DNA of 64,000 bases from Mermis nigrescens. Lineage: Eukaryota > Nematoda > Enoplea > Mermithida > Mermithidae. Below are positions 12,171 to 26,000 of this stretch, piece by piece. The stretch is from assembly GCA_036768485.1 (NCBI GenBank), contig JAVLUZ010000223.1, positions 2,745,893 through 2,809,892 of the forward strand. The letters run 5' to 3'. The translations under genes were made by a program, and so were the position numbers. The notes beneath the pieces were generated by a model. It saw only the letters and a program-made list of their open reading frames with translations, was not told where the DNA came from and ran no database searches. Each line of letters starts with the position of its first letter. The stretch's first letter is position 1.

Positions 12171-12387
12171 AATTTAGGATTTTGTTTCGGGGGAAGTGCA
12201 CGCACGGTCACCGTTTTTCTCCAGTGATTTGGTTGACATTATAGACCAGACTTAAAATGTTTTTCCACATTTTCCACTTTTTTCCACCTTTTTTGGGAGG
12301 TCTAAAATCGTTCGAAAATAGAGCGCCCTTGTTGAAAAATCACTGTTTCTCAGTACAAAATCGTATGCACACACAGATTCATATGCA

Positions 12388-13135
12388 GGATTTTGTTTCG
12401 GGGGGGGGGGCACGAACAAAATTTTTTAAGAACATAACGATTACTTGAGCTGCACACTTTGTTAATTTGGCTACCAGATGCCTTAAATAGGTGAGAATCA
12501 AAGGGACACCTTCTTGAACAAATCTCATTTTCTGCATAAAACCTGCGCAAAACAGAAGACATAGATGCAAAATACGCTTTAGTTTGTTTAAAGACTAAAA
12601 ATGGAATGTTTTAATAGCGCGCTTGGGACTAAAGTAATTGAATTAAATTGAAATAAATTAAATTGAACTACATCTAAAACTTAAACATAAATTAACAAGT
12701 AATTGAATTGAATCAATTCGACGCGATGCGCTGGAAAATTCTGAAATTTGACCTCTCTAAAATGCATTCTTGCATTGCAAAAATTTTCCATAAATGCCAA
12801 CCAAGCCCAAATTTTTTTTTCATTGTGTGAAATTTCGGTTTATAATTACATTAAAGAGTGAAAAAAACGCTGGGCACGACCAAAATTTTTTAAAAACAGA
12901 AGGAAGACCAAATGATGAATAAAAAAGACGTTTTACGACCACTAGAGCTGTCCTGTACTTTTTGTAAGTTTTGCTACCCAGATGCCTTAAATATGGTGAG
13001 AATCCAATAGACACCTATTTGGACGAATTCATTTTCTGCATGAAATCTGTACAGAACAGAAGACAGATGCAAAATACGCTTTAGGTTGTATAAAGACTAA
13101 AAATGGAGTGTTTAAACCGCGCGCTTGGGACTGAA
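12388..13135. repeat. Imperfect direct duplication (about 250 bp, 460-bp offset)
   Basis: The segment 12411-12620 recurs at 12871-13135. Both have 'gcacgaacaaaattttttaa'-like starts, then 'taccagatgccttaaata', 'ttctgcat.aaa', 'cagaagaca', 'gatgcaaaatacgcttta' and 'gcgcgcttgggact'. A related opening, 'attttgtttcggg', also appears near 12180, 12390 and 13215. No inverted ends found. Confidence 0.65.
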
Positions 13136-13860
13136 TGGACTCTAAACATAATTATGAAATTTTTGCGATTTTCGGTTAAAGAAGCAAATGGGGAATAAAG
13201 GAAAAAATCATTCTCAGATTTTATTTCGGGATAGGGGCACGTGCCTTGCCCTCCTATCCCGCTGGATACGGGCCTGCACGGAAACCAATGAAAATTGGTA
13301 CCCTTTTATCGAAAAATCCTCACATTTTCAGGATCGTTATTTTCCGTAACTTTGGCCCGAGCGCGGCCGAAAAGGTCATTTTTTATAGCCTATTCAGAAA
13401 ATATAAATTTTTTTCGAAAAACTTTGAATTTCATGAGCTTATTGGATGAAATATGTTCGGAAACATTATAAAATGCACTTAATTTTGGGCTCTGGCGAAG
13501 ATGTACGTAATATAGGAAAACCAATTTTAAGACCCTCCCCTAAAAAATCCTGCGCACGCCCCTGGATGATACCTATTGATTGGTAGATGATTAGTTGGTA
13601 CCACTATGGAAAAATATGAGTATGACACTGTGATCGAGCACGCTACGCAACTAGGCTCGAGTCTTTTGAACCTGAGAAGTTTTTTCGTGACCTTGAATGA
13701 TTTGTTTTATGCTTTTGTACTAATCGTTAATTGTTTCTAGGCTACAGCTGCTATACTTATTAATTTAGTTGGGCGTGCTGCTTCAATAATATTTTGTACC
13801 GAACTTTTCAAAAGACTCGAGTCTACATTGCCTTCTGAATGTTGCTATGCTTCCGGAGAT
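13136..13860. other. Upstream region of the syntrophin gene
   Basis: No repeat with clear ends from 13600 to 13860. The syntrophin frame is open upstream of the chosen ATG back to a TAG at 13738-13740. That TAG is preceded by a T-rich stretch ('ttgtttctag|g') and could equally be a splice acceptor of a 5' exon. No TATA box or initiator can be assigned with confidence. Confidence 0.45.
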
Positions 13861-14032
13861 ATGATAAGTCTTTCGCGTTCTGGATACTTGGAAATATATT
13901 CGCATCAGCAATGGAACCGCGTTTCTGTTACGTTGGACGAAACAGCTCTTATTTTAAGCCTAGATGAAACGATCGTCGCGCCCGGAAATACCACGTTATT
14001 GAATGATTACGATTCATCAAGAGATGTCACAG
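13861..14032 (+). CDS. Syntrophin exon 1: start and first PH half
   Basis: ATG at 13861 gives [13 protein letters not shown], matching the family's early 'R-x-G-x-L-E' strand, then [18 protein letters not shown], the following PH strands. The donor is 'acag|gtatga', phase 1. The frame stays open upstream to 13741, so a more upstream start is possible, but the extra residues do not look like a syntrophin. The 57 residues end in a low-complexity linker, usual for the insertion between the PH halves and the PDZ. Confidence 0.8.
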
Positions 14033-17000
14033 GTATGACCTCTACTGTAGCAAACCTTCCATTCAGTTTCCGCCTCTGCAAAAATGTATCATCGTTAATG
14101 ATTATTAAACTATTACATATGTCTCTTCTCCATCGCGTGATTAGTCACTGTTTCGCAAGTATTACAAAACAACCATTTTCAGATGTTTCTCATTAAGCTC
14201 TGTCAATTAGCATCAAAAAATTGCGAACAAATATGTTTAAAAATTGAATCTTTGGATCTAAGGTAATTTTCGAATTCTGAAAGTTTAATCGAATATCAAT
14301 GCTCAACTTTAGTAAAAATTGTCCTTTTTATGTGCATCATGAGATAACATGAGGATGTTTTGATTTGCATTTTTGCCATCGATATTTGGCCAGATAATCG
14401 CATTTTCTTAAATCCAAGTTTTTAAGTGCATTCATTAGGCTCCAGCGCGTTGCCTGTTTGCACTTTGCGCCTATGATTGGAATAGAAAATACTCTAGCTG
14501 GTTGACGGTTAGTAAACTGTTACTGAAACCTGGTCGGTCAAGTATCAATCGTTATTTAACGCGAAATATCAAAAGTCGAGTTAAGTACATATGAAAACAT
14601 CAAAAACTGTCATAAGTTATCGAATACATATAAAGGGAGTTCGGAAAAAGGGCGCATTTCGCTTTATGTTGAAATTCCATAAATATGTAGTATGACGCAA
14701 TTTTTACACATATGCATGGCACAACTATCATTTAACGTTCTTGCAAAAAATAATTGGTTAGCTCTTGGTGCTCTTTTTAACGGCGGCTTATTATTAGCCA
14801 AGCTGGACCACAAATTATCTTTTGTCAATTTCCTATTGATATGATTAATTATTCGCTATCTGTTGAGAAAATTTGCTAATCATGGAATAAGTTATAACTT
14901 TTAGCAGCTCTTATTTAATTTTAAGATGTTTTCTGAATTCTGAATATCTTACATTAATTTTAGACAAAATAAAGGCTGGCTATTAGTATTAGATGGCGAC
15001 AATACCATGAATAACTGAGCGTGCAAAACCGTCCGCCAAAACCTGCTTAAAATGAATTGTTTTCAGTAATAGCGAATATCTCTAGCATTATTGATGCATT
15101 GTGCAGAAAAGAATGTAAAATTTGCTTGAAATCTGGTCCAATTTTCGATTTGCTGGAAATGTATGGTTTGAAATAAAATTGACTCATTTCGCGATAAACA
15201 GTCTAGATACAGGATTTTGCTTTTACGCTCCAATATTGCTTTTTGTTTATACAGGATGTGGACCAAAAAAGGCTACACCCAAGTGTTACTGGCCCAATTG
15301 AGGACAAAAGATTTTACACCTTGTTCAAATCGCGTAAAAAATGTTTGCCACCTATGAGCGGTTCGGGTGCTACAGCCATTTGTTTACACCTTACCTCGAT
15401 ATTGTTTAAATGCCAAAGCTTGTTCATTTATATATGTCATCCACACATGTGCAGTGCATAGGGTCAAGTGGGGATCAAGTGACTTGAGGCTGGGGAGTCG
15501 ACCAACCACGGACCACGCAAAGCAAAATAAGGCCAACCACGCAAAAATTTGGGAAGAATCACGTAAAAATTCGGAAATATAGACAAAAATTTTCGAAATC
15601 TGTTAAATGAACAATGCTCCAATGTTAAGTTTACGTGATTGGTAGCCAACCACGATGTTTTCTTGTTGGCTAGTCCATGTTCTTTAGTTTCACGTGTCCA
15701 ACAACACAATTGAGCATACGTGCACACGGCCAAAAGCCCTGGGAGGGGGTAAAGCGGAAGTTCTGGAGGAGGGGGTAAATGAGTAATTTTTTGTTATTTG
15801 ATGTCAAATTTTGATATTTAATTTGTTGTTAATTTGCCGTATCTTATTCTTCATGAATATTTGTGGTTAAATTTGAATGAAAACATACAACAATAAGAGC
15901 GACAGAATGACTTTTAACATAAATATGTACGAAATAATGGAAGCAAAGTGCCTGAGTGACAGAATTCGTTAGTCTAATGCTAGAAGAATAACTATGTCAT
16001 TGGAATTATGCTCTAGCCGTCTTTTTACGCTTTTTCATAGCTCGAGCAATAGGTTTTAGTCCAAAATTGCCTGGGGTATATTTTCAAAAGTCCTGGTAGG
16101 GGGATACCCCCTCATCATACCTGGGCAATGGCCGGTCCCTTGTTGATACCGGGTGCAAAAAATTTCAATTTGGTTGCCAGTTTCAAAAAGGATTAATTTG
16201 CTGTAAAAATTTATTTCACGCTTTTCAAATAAATGGTGAATTTCTATGTGCATTATGTATCTTTGTTTTATGTATCAGTCGAAGTATGGGGAGTGCTTAA
16301 TAGGTCCTGATAATAGCATTCACTAAGTAGAAACAGCTATCATTTTTGAGTGTGTGTGTTATTATTACTTGGTTGGTATTGATTGATATGTACTGATTAG
16401 TTGGTTTATTGGTATGCATTGTTTTATGTTATTTATTTCCATTTCTTGTGCTTCAATATATTTTGATTCTATTTTGCATTTGTCTTTGATTTTTTAATTC
16501 TTGTTGATGCTTGCAGCCTTGACCGTGGTTACCGAACGGCCTACCGTTCATGATGGGTTGTACCGGGTTGAACCCATTGCCCAGATGTGCTCCTCATACC
16601 CCTCCCACTGTGCATGTGTGGTTACCCACTCTAGGGTTCATCCAATGTGTAAGTAATTTTTTTTGATCAGAGATATTGTCAAAAATGCTCAGTAATAACA
16701 AACAATGCAGAGACCACATGGTTTAAACAGTATCAAAGTAAGGTGTAAACAAATCGCCATACCGCACGAACGACTGAAAAATGGTCGAAAATTTTTGCAC
16801 AGTTAAAGTAACAATATTTTTATCTGTAGAATGCAACATGTCTCAAAATTTTTTAGTTATGATTAGCTCAGGTCATGATACAATGTAGCAATGTAGCCTT
16901 TTTCGGTCCACCCTGTAAATGAGCAGACAGTTATGTAGCAGCCTTGACAAGCTGTTCCATCAAATGTGTAAAGATTGTAATAGAATCTAGCAGAACAATA

Positions 17001-20000
17001 ATCTCATTTTATAATAAATTAAGAGTTATTACAATTTTACTTGCAGTACATTTTGGATCTTGCACTATATTATTGACTTTACTCATGACAACTTACTTTT
17101 TATACTCACTGTATTGATAATGTTGAATTTTATCCCTCCCTGACTACGCTGTCCATATGCATCTATGCAATTGCAAGTGAAACTAAATTTTTGCCTCTCT
17201 TCCTTGAAAAACGCAAAAAATAGATTTGTTGCTTAAACGGCCAGACGGTGAAGTCTTACTCACTGATTCACTCAATGAAAAATGTAACTCGGCTCTCCCC
17301 TCCTGTCCTTGATCTAGCGTATTTTTCAAATGTTCCTGCCTTTGCTTGGCTGGTCCTTTCTTCCAATCGACGAAAACAAGAAAATCTTTTTTTATTTTTT
17401 CAAATTTTCTTATTTTTCAAAAATCGTTTTCTTAAAGATCTGATTCGGCGGTCGCCCAGCAGCGCTGCTCACTATCAACCCGACAGCAACGTTGTGAATG
17501 AAAAGAGAGTTGTTCGCATTATAAAGCAAGACAATAACGGCCTAGGCATCAGTATAAAAGGCGGTCGCGAGAATAAAATGCCAATTTTGATAAGCAAAAT
17601 ATTTAAGGGCATGGCCGCTGACGCTACTGGTCAATTGTACGTTGGCGATGCTATTTTATCTGTAAGCATTTGCGCTAGAAGCTTTATCCTATTATGTTTC
17701 ATCAAAATGCATAAGTTTTTATTTTTTCCCAACATCGTATTCCGTTGGAAACGTTTTCCAGCGATTATTGAAATTGAAATCAAGCGCCGGAGAAAGCGTA
17801 TTATGTAGTTCGGTTCCTTAGAATTCGGCGTCTCTCCGACAGAATTGATAGGATGGAGATCTATATACTTCGCGGATGAATCCTTCATTGATTTAATTAG
17901 GAAATCGCACCATTGAATCAATTGATTTAATGTTTAATTGTTTCAGAAAGTGCCTAATTAAATCGGTTGTAAAAAAGATTATAAATACAAGTTTAGACCC
18001 AGTTTTTCCGAGGGTTTTTTGGAATCGACAGAAAGAAATGCAAGTATTTATGAATAAATTATGATTCTAAACATACATGTACCGGCTCGAAATTTTGGCT
18101 GGGGGTCCCCACCCCGGCCTTTTTTAGGGGGGAAATCCGTGAGAGGAGTGGTCAAAAATTTTCTGGCTTTCGAAGGGATGGCCGACTATCGGTGGGGGAT
18201 CCCCCATCTCCCTCTTAAATGCATGGTCCTAAAGTTCGTTGAAATATGACTAGCATTCCTGACGTGTTTTAGAATTTCACTGTCTTTGTTTTTAGAAAGT
18301 TCAAATCAATGCCATATCGTTTAGGGTTCCTTCTCTACATACATAATAGCATATTTTTTGACAAAGAAACAAGAAAAATGTCGCATTCCTATTCCTTCGG
18401 ACGATGGGAAGAAAAGTTGCTTCGATGAAGCAAATCAACACCATTTTCACTCGTAAGCAAGGGGTGAGAGTGAAATTAGCTCTCATTCAGATTTTGGAAA
18501 ACCCATCTATGCTAAGTAAAAGTATCGTATGCAAATCTTTCATTTCACTTTGGAAACTTCAATGTTAATATCCGAGTTCACAAATAGCGTCGCCGGCTGT
18601 CTGCAAGTTGTATTATTTTTGTATAAGATTATGCGCTTATGGTCAGGCATTTTGTTTTTTTGTACTCGGCAAAAATTTTTCCCGATATACAAAGACTCCC
18701 GGGACCGTCTCTGTATATACATGTACAAAGATTTTTGTGAAGACAAACATTGCAAAAAAGGGTCCGGAAATCGTCAAAAATTTCGGCGCTTCGCGCCGAA
18801 ATGAGTAATTGTATGTTGTTTGTATATATCTTCATAATGGCAAAAATTGCATTCCAAAAGGAAAAATGTCAAATTATTCGGCGCTTCGCGTATTTTAAGA
18901 CGATTCTTAGTGATGTTTGCCCTAAGAGACCCAGAAATTAGCTAAAATACACTACCAAAAGTCGAGCAACTCTGTTTTCACCACACTAAAATTGCTATTG
19001 TACCCTATTATACATAGTACCCAAAAATTTATGTGTACAAAATGTACAAAGATTTTTGGGAAGACAAAAACTGTAAAAAGGTGTAAAATTCCCAAAAAAT
19101 TTCGGCGCTTCGCGCCGAAATGAGTAATTGGTTGTCCTATATATCTTTAAAATGACAGAATTTGCATTTAGAATGGAAAAATGTCAAATTTTTCGGCGCT
19201 TTGCGCCGTTTTGAGACAATTTTTAGTAATTTTTGGCGTCAGAAACCCAGAAATTAGCTAAAATACACTACTAAAGATCGAAAACCCTGTTTTACCACAC
19301 TAAAATCGCTACTGTACTATATTATAGTACACAAACATTTGATTGTACAAAATGTACAAAGACTTTTGGGGACCATCTTTGTACATGTGTATACGAACGG
19401 ACCTTGTACAAAAAACACTGATTTATGTGCGAATGCTATTATCCACATAACAAATAATTAAAAACGGGTATTTAATAATATATTTTTAATATGCTTATCT
19501 AACTCTTTCCTCAAGTCAGAGATTTTCAAATATTTAAAAAATTTCAAGTTGATATACCTACATATCTTACCTAGCAAGAAATAGATCGGACTGAACATTG
19601 ATCAAAGCGGATGTAAAAAAATTGCAAAAATTTTTTTATCAAGTTTTCATGAAGAAAATATTTAAACTTACAGCATTCTAGGATAATTCTTAACCTCGTA
19701 TATTCAAGTTATAGTTACATACATAACATATTTATTATATTTTACGATCTTTGACAAATTTTTATATTTCCAAAAGTAATTTAGGAAATGTGATTTTTTC
19801 TATTTTTCTTACAATCATTTAGATGATTCTTTTGTGCACCTGACCACAGTAAAAATATTAGTCATCCTCATACATGGGCATTGGAAGGGGTGAGAGTGGG
19901 TGTTACTCCCCCTGAGTTTCTAAAAACTGATAGATATATAGCCATTTTGGCCGAAAAAACATTGCTATATAGTCTTATTGAGTTCAGAGAACTAGCTACT

Positions 20001-23000
20001 TATATAGCCCTTTTTTGACTCATAAACATACCGCATGCGTTCAGAAATGCTATTTAGAAGTTTTTCTGTGTCTCAAAAAAATTTATAGCTATTTTACAGA
20101 CTTCAAGAAGTGCCAAATATATTTTCAGTCTAAAAAGGCTATATAGTTATTTTGTGAAGTCAAAAAACAATATATTAGCCACAAATGCTCGGAAACGGTG
20201 GTTTTAAATCGACAGCGTTGTTTTTCGCTATTGAATCGTTTTTTACAAAACACTTAGGTATCTCCAAGTTTTTGATTTTTATCCGTCATTGAAAGTTTGT
20301 CCTTGCCCACTTGTGGTAATCCTTGTCTTATTCAGAAGGGCAGAGCGACGGTCGTCCGCTTAGCCGTCAAATATTTATCTTAAAAGGTAAGGTAATGCTT
20401 GAGCGCCATACATAAACTTTCTACTGATCAAGGTGCCTCAAGTGCGACCAAAAACAACAATACAAAATGGAGTCAAAACGTTTTAGAGATTTTTAAACTG
20501 GGAAAAATTTCATTTTCCTCATGAATCCTGCAAGGTCTGAATTCAGTTGGATTTAACAAAAATGTTAGCAGTTAATTTTTGTTGAAACTGAGCTTTAAGG
20601 AAGTGTTCGCGTCCTAAAATTTCCACGCTTCGCGCCCTTGTACAGTTTTTAGGATTCCGGGAGAACGGAGGTAATTATCTTGAAAAATTTTGACATTATG
20701 ATCTCAATGAATAGAGTACATTCGTAAAGGTGAAATGATGCGTTTTACCCAAGCAAACTATATGTACTTTGAAAAAATAGTATCCGAGTTAAAAAACAAA
20801 GTATCTGAGGCAATTGGTGTCTAGTCTGATGGACTATTCCTATATAGGTACTAAATATTAGAAATCAAATCAAAATTTTAGAAGTCAGATCCAAATTAAA
20901 GCGAATAATGATAAAAATTAAAATGATAATAATGTTTTTACTCCTTCCGAGTGAACGGTTTTATGCAGGTGAATGGAGAAAGCCTGAGAGACGCTACTCA
21001 TGATGAAGCAGTTCGAGCTTTGAAACGAGCTGGTAAAATTGTGGATCTAGAAGGTTAACTAATTTATTTTATACTCGCACTATTGTTACCGAATTATTTT
21101 TCAGTAGTTAAACCGGATCTTAAAATATCAATTTTGCACTTTTAGTGCTTTACCTAAAAAATAAAAGTGTACGTACATAATATTAGGAATCTTACTGCTT
21201 CTGCTACTGTTTAAGGATCTTTAATCTAATCTGAAAGTTTTGTTAGTCTCGGTTATTAAAAATTTTAATGTCTTTAAGCCTTAGTAGCTCGGTGGAGCTA
21301 AAATTAAGCCCACATGTGCTTAAAATAAAGCAGGTCTTCTGGTCCTCTTAAACCGGCCTTATTATGCACGCTCTTTGGGACAGACGTTTACATAAATCAA
21401 GCTTTTAAGTTGTTCATACATAATTAGGCATTGAATAAGTCGAGGCACAAATTTATAAATTTTTAATTGTCTTCTTCCGCTTTAAATTGACCAAAGACAT
21501 TATTTAAGATGATCGAGCTTTTAAGAGCCGGTGTCGCAAGTTTTAACGGTGGACAGACAAGTGCATTTGTAGAATATATAGATTATTGACTGTATATTTA
21601 TTTGCAGAGTATTTCTTTTCGTTGTCATTTTATGCTAATTAGCTTGCTTCAGTAAAATATTTGCGCGAAGTAATGCCATATTTCCGGAAGCACAATGTGC
21701 TGAATGATATTGGATTTGATGACGAAATTACAGCGACGCCGAAATCTAGCCACAAAGATAGGGCAAAATGCGATATGAAGGTGACCTTTTATTTCAGTTC
21801 ATGTCACACTAATTTTTTGTACGAGACAAAGATTTTCGAGGCTCTTCAGAGATTTTTGGAGCCATCATTGTACAATGTACAAAGCCTTTCTGGGGCAAAG
21901 TGATAGTCGTTTTGACGCTTTTTCGAGTATTTTCCAGTGAAATTTCAAAAATTTCATCGTAATTGCAGTCTATTTTAGCTCAAAGTGCAAGCATTAAACA
22001 CTCAAAAATCATTCTTTGCATTAATTCGAACATCTTTGTACAGAATCAAATACCTTTTGCATCTATCTCTACTTTTTTATATAGATTTTATGCCAAAAAT
22101 TATAAATATTTGACAACTTTCCCTTGTTTTCTGCCGTTTGTAGACAAAATTGACTTGTTTATCTTTATGTTGCATCGAATTCATAAGCGAATCAGTGTTT
22201 ATTACGAGATTCAATCTGCATATTGCAATTGCTGTATCATTTCTGATTGTGTAATGCAAGTCATTTTAGCTTTCTGAGTCGATTTTTATGTGTAAAGTAG
22301 AGATGCTCCGGGGCCGTTTTTTTCGCCGGGGCCGGGGCCTAGCCGGGGCCTGCACATTACATATACACTATACCTACCAAGGTTTGTCATGCATCCATAT
22401 AATACCTGAATAGATTAGCATCTCAGTACCACTGATTTAGGTATTAAATAATGCTTTAATGAATTAATGACATAAAAATAAACAGGATTAAAATGTGAAT
22501 AAACAAAAGAATAGAATATATAATGAATAAATATAAGCTATAGACTTCAAAATCAAATTGCGCAAAAATATTGACTTTTCTGATGATTAGGCTAATGCAA
22601 TGGGAGGAAGGAACGAGCAAAGCAGAACAGTGCAAAACGTTTTAAATTCATTGCATGAAAAATAAGTAGCCCAGGGCTTTTCCAACAGAAAAGGGTTTTG
22701 AAGGTACGCTGTTTTTAAATGATTAAGCACAGGCATAAAATGCCTCTCTTGAGAATATATGTAAACGAAAAAGTATGTAAGTGAAGAAATCTTTGTACAT
22801 GCTAAACGGAGAGAGTAGAGCAGATAGAAGGAGAGTATTTCTTTGAATTTGCGTAGGGTATCTATTTCGCGTAGAACACGGAACGGATTATCAATATTTA
22901 AATAATATAAAAGGTATACATGAAACTGAACCACACATCATCAGTGAACCACTCTAAAATGAAGATATTGGCCCTGCTCTTTGGAGAAACGTACATAAAT

Positions 23001-26000
23001 GGACAAAACATTTTATAGATACCGAGGCGAATCAACAGCATTTTGAATGTTTTTATCTAAAATTAATCAGTCAAACATGCTTATTTACGGAATAAAGACC
23101 GTTAATAAAACTAAACTTTTCAGAAATATAGCAAATAGTTTCAATGCCTATTGAAATCTTAGTTATTGGATTAACCTGAAAGGAACATAGCAGTAGTCTT
23201 CGCTTAATTTTAGCATAATTTAGCTTAGTTTTTGTTAATGAATTTATATATCGCTGTATACTTAAACAAAAAAAGATAAATTTTATCTTATTTTTATTAA
23301 TTTTGTCCGCTTTTCACGGGCCCCGGCGCCGAGGTCAGTCAGGCCTCAATAGTGATCTAAAAAATTGATAAAAGTTCCGGTGCTTATCAACTTAATTTAG
23401 GACGGAGTAACTTTTTTAGGCAGCATGTTGAACTTCACAGACTGGTAGCATGTAAAACGTGTATATTTAATAGTATGTTTATATATTTATGTACAAAAAA
23501 TTTTTCGGTCGCGTAAAGACTTTTCTGGAGATTTTTGTACGCACATGTACAAAGAGGCTCGTACAAAAAATAGTTGCAGCCATACATGCACAGCATGGGA
23601 ATTCTGGGGGGGGGTGAAAACCTAAAGTGCCTTTTTTGGGCCCAAAAATGGCCGGTACGCGTTAAAAAACATCGTTTTTTGGCGTTTCTGACGATACTCT
23701 ATCCTTCTAGAGCATAAAATCATGAAAAAATTTCGAAAAAAGTCGAATAAATTGACCAATATATCGCTTAAAACATGAATATATGGCGCGAAGCGCCGAA
23801 AATTTGGCGATTTTGAGCAAATAGATAGCCAAAAACCCTTAAAATGACACTTTTTCTACCAATTTTCAGGTAAGTTTAGGAAACTTTTGAAAAATCGCCA
23901 ATTCTGGGGGGTGAAAAATTTTTTGCTGGGGGTGAAACCCCCAGACCCCCAAGATCATGTATGGTTGCAGCTCATATTGTCTCCAATAAAGACATTCTCA
24001 AAGTATCACTGTTTCAAAGTTTTTCCTAAGAAGAAAGACGAACAAACTACATAGATGCTGTTTTTATTTTGTGTTGTCTTCAGTTTAAAAAGAATGAAAG
24101 TGAAAATGACTCGTTTTTCACGAATATCGGTATGATGTCGTGTCGACTCGAAATCGTGAAACGACTGTCGGAAATAGTGCAAAACTCGGTTTTTAGCATC
24201 ACAACCAAATTTACTGTGATTGTTTTAATAAAAAAATGATAAAATCCTCTAAGCATGAAGCTACTCGATTCACCTCAGCTGTAGGTGCGGGTGCCTATCT
24301 CCCGATTCACAGCCCTAGGCCAGCGCACCTGAACTAGACCGAGTCTGGGTCGGGGCCGGTGTGACTGCACAGAACGCTGTTACCATCCGCCACACAAGTG
24401 CAGCTTCCCATTTATCGACCTCGGAGGGATGATAGGCTGGGTTGGCCTGCCGAAAAGAATTGCGTCGACTTGGATTCGAACCTAGGACCTTGCGATCCGT
24501 AGATTTAAGTGTTTACCACTCGGTGTCTCTCCATTGTTTTAATAATATTCTGTACAACCGTCTCTAGTATCTACCGTTATTACGTATTTTCAGATTATTC
24601 ACCTGAAATTATGCTACATCATTAGAGGAAGCTTAGTGCATCCGGATCCAGATCAGCGCATAATTGAAATCATATCTCCAAATGCAAGACATTCCTTGAG
24701 TATTAGGTAAGGGTAGTAGCTACTTATTGCTTTATTTGTCATGTATTTCACAGTTTATTAGTGGGGAGGGCGTTAGAAGAGAAGCAAACCTATATCACCC
24801 AAAATGTGACATCAGCCAGATTTGAAGTAATTCGTAGAAAGCAGTACTATCTCCTTAATCCTATCTTGTAGTTCGGCCTAAAAAACTTTAGCATAAGTTA
24901 AGGATTGTTAAGGGTCTAAAGTTCGAGATGACAGCTGTTCTTACAAATCGTAAGTCATAATATTTCAGCATGCTGAAACGTTCAAAGTGTTTTTTGAGGC
25001 ATTCTTAGGTCGATAGAAGCTATAAAATTGTCAGATGTCCCATTATTTTTTTGCACTCAACCATATGTGTAACGAGAGTCGCATTTGGGAGGCGGAGGAG
25101 CGGCGACCGCTCGCCAAAACCCTCAGAAGTTTTTGAAAAAAAGAGTTTCGCACGCCTCATTTCCTCATTTCCATCGGAAAAATGAATGATTTGTTTCGCA
25201 GTTGCTATTCTTAAATAACATTTAGCGATTAGAAAAAAAATTTCGTCATTTTAGCTACCCAACCTGAAATGGTTTCTGAAGAAATATATAGAGCAGAATA
25301 TCGGGATTCGCGCCATTAAGCAAATCCTGGGTACGGGCTTACATTTAAAGTCTCAAAACTCTAGATGGTCAAAATGACCCCTATTTTGGATTATAAAGGT
25401 AAAAAAAGCATCTACATAAAAATGGCTAAAACACGTTAATTTCCAACCTAAACTTGACAGGGGGTGATAAATCTCATTTTTGAGGGATGGGGATATCCGA
25501 CTTTGGGTGGCGCATCCCAATTCCCCCTCTTACACTTATGCGAAGCTGGCGTAGAGACATCTAAGCATTAGATTTGATTTAAAAAGTTTTTGGTTGAAAA
25601 ACCGAGACGAAATTCAGCTCTTATTTTCATATTTTCTATTATTTTCTATAAGATTTAATTGTTTCAATGTGACAGTTGAACGGGATTCTTTATCCGTTGG
25701 CAGCTTGCTTTAAGTTATTACTCCTCCTACTAAACTTTTATGAAAATGTTACACCTACCTAGCTTTTTAAACTTCATTTTTACCGTGTCGTGAAATAGTT
25801 TTCAACTTAACGAGCAATCGTTTTGTCCAAAATGTTCAGATGTCCGAGTTCTCACGAGGCCGATGTTTGGTTCCAGTCTTTACATTCTTGCACGCAGTCT
25901 TTGCTCACTCAATCTAATGCCGAAGTTAATCTGATGCTGGGTGGAAGTCCGGAAGTGAAATTAATGGGTTGGCTAGCAGAAAAAGTATATAAGGTTGCAA

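Noticed and set aside
17248..17437. Extending syntrophin exon 2 upstream along the open frame
   Set aside because: The residues before 17438 are low complexity; 'cttaaag' is a usable acceptor that joins exon 1 in phase.
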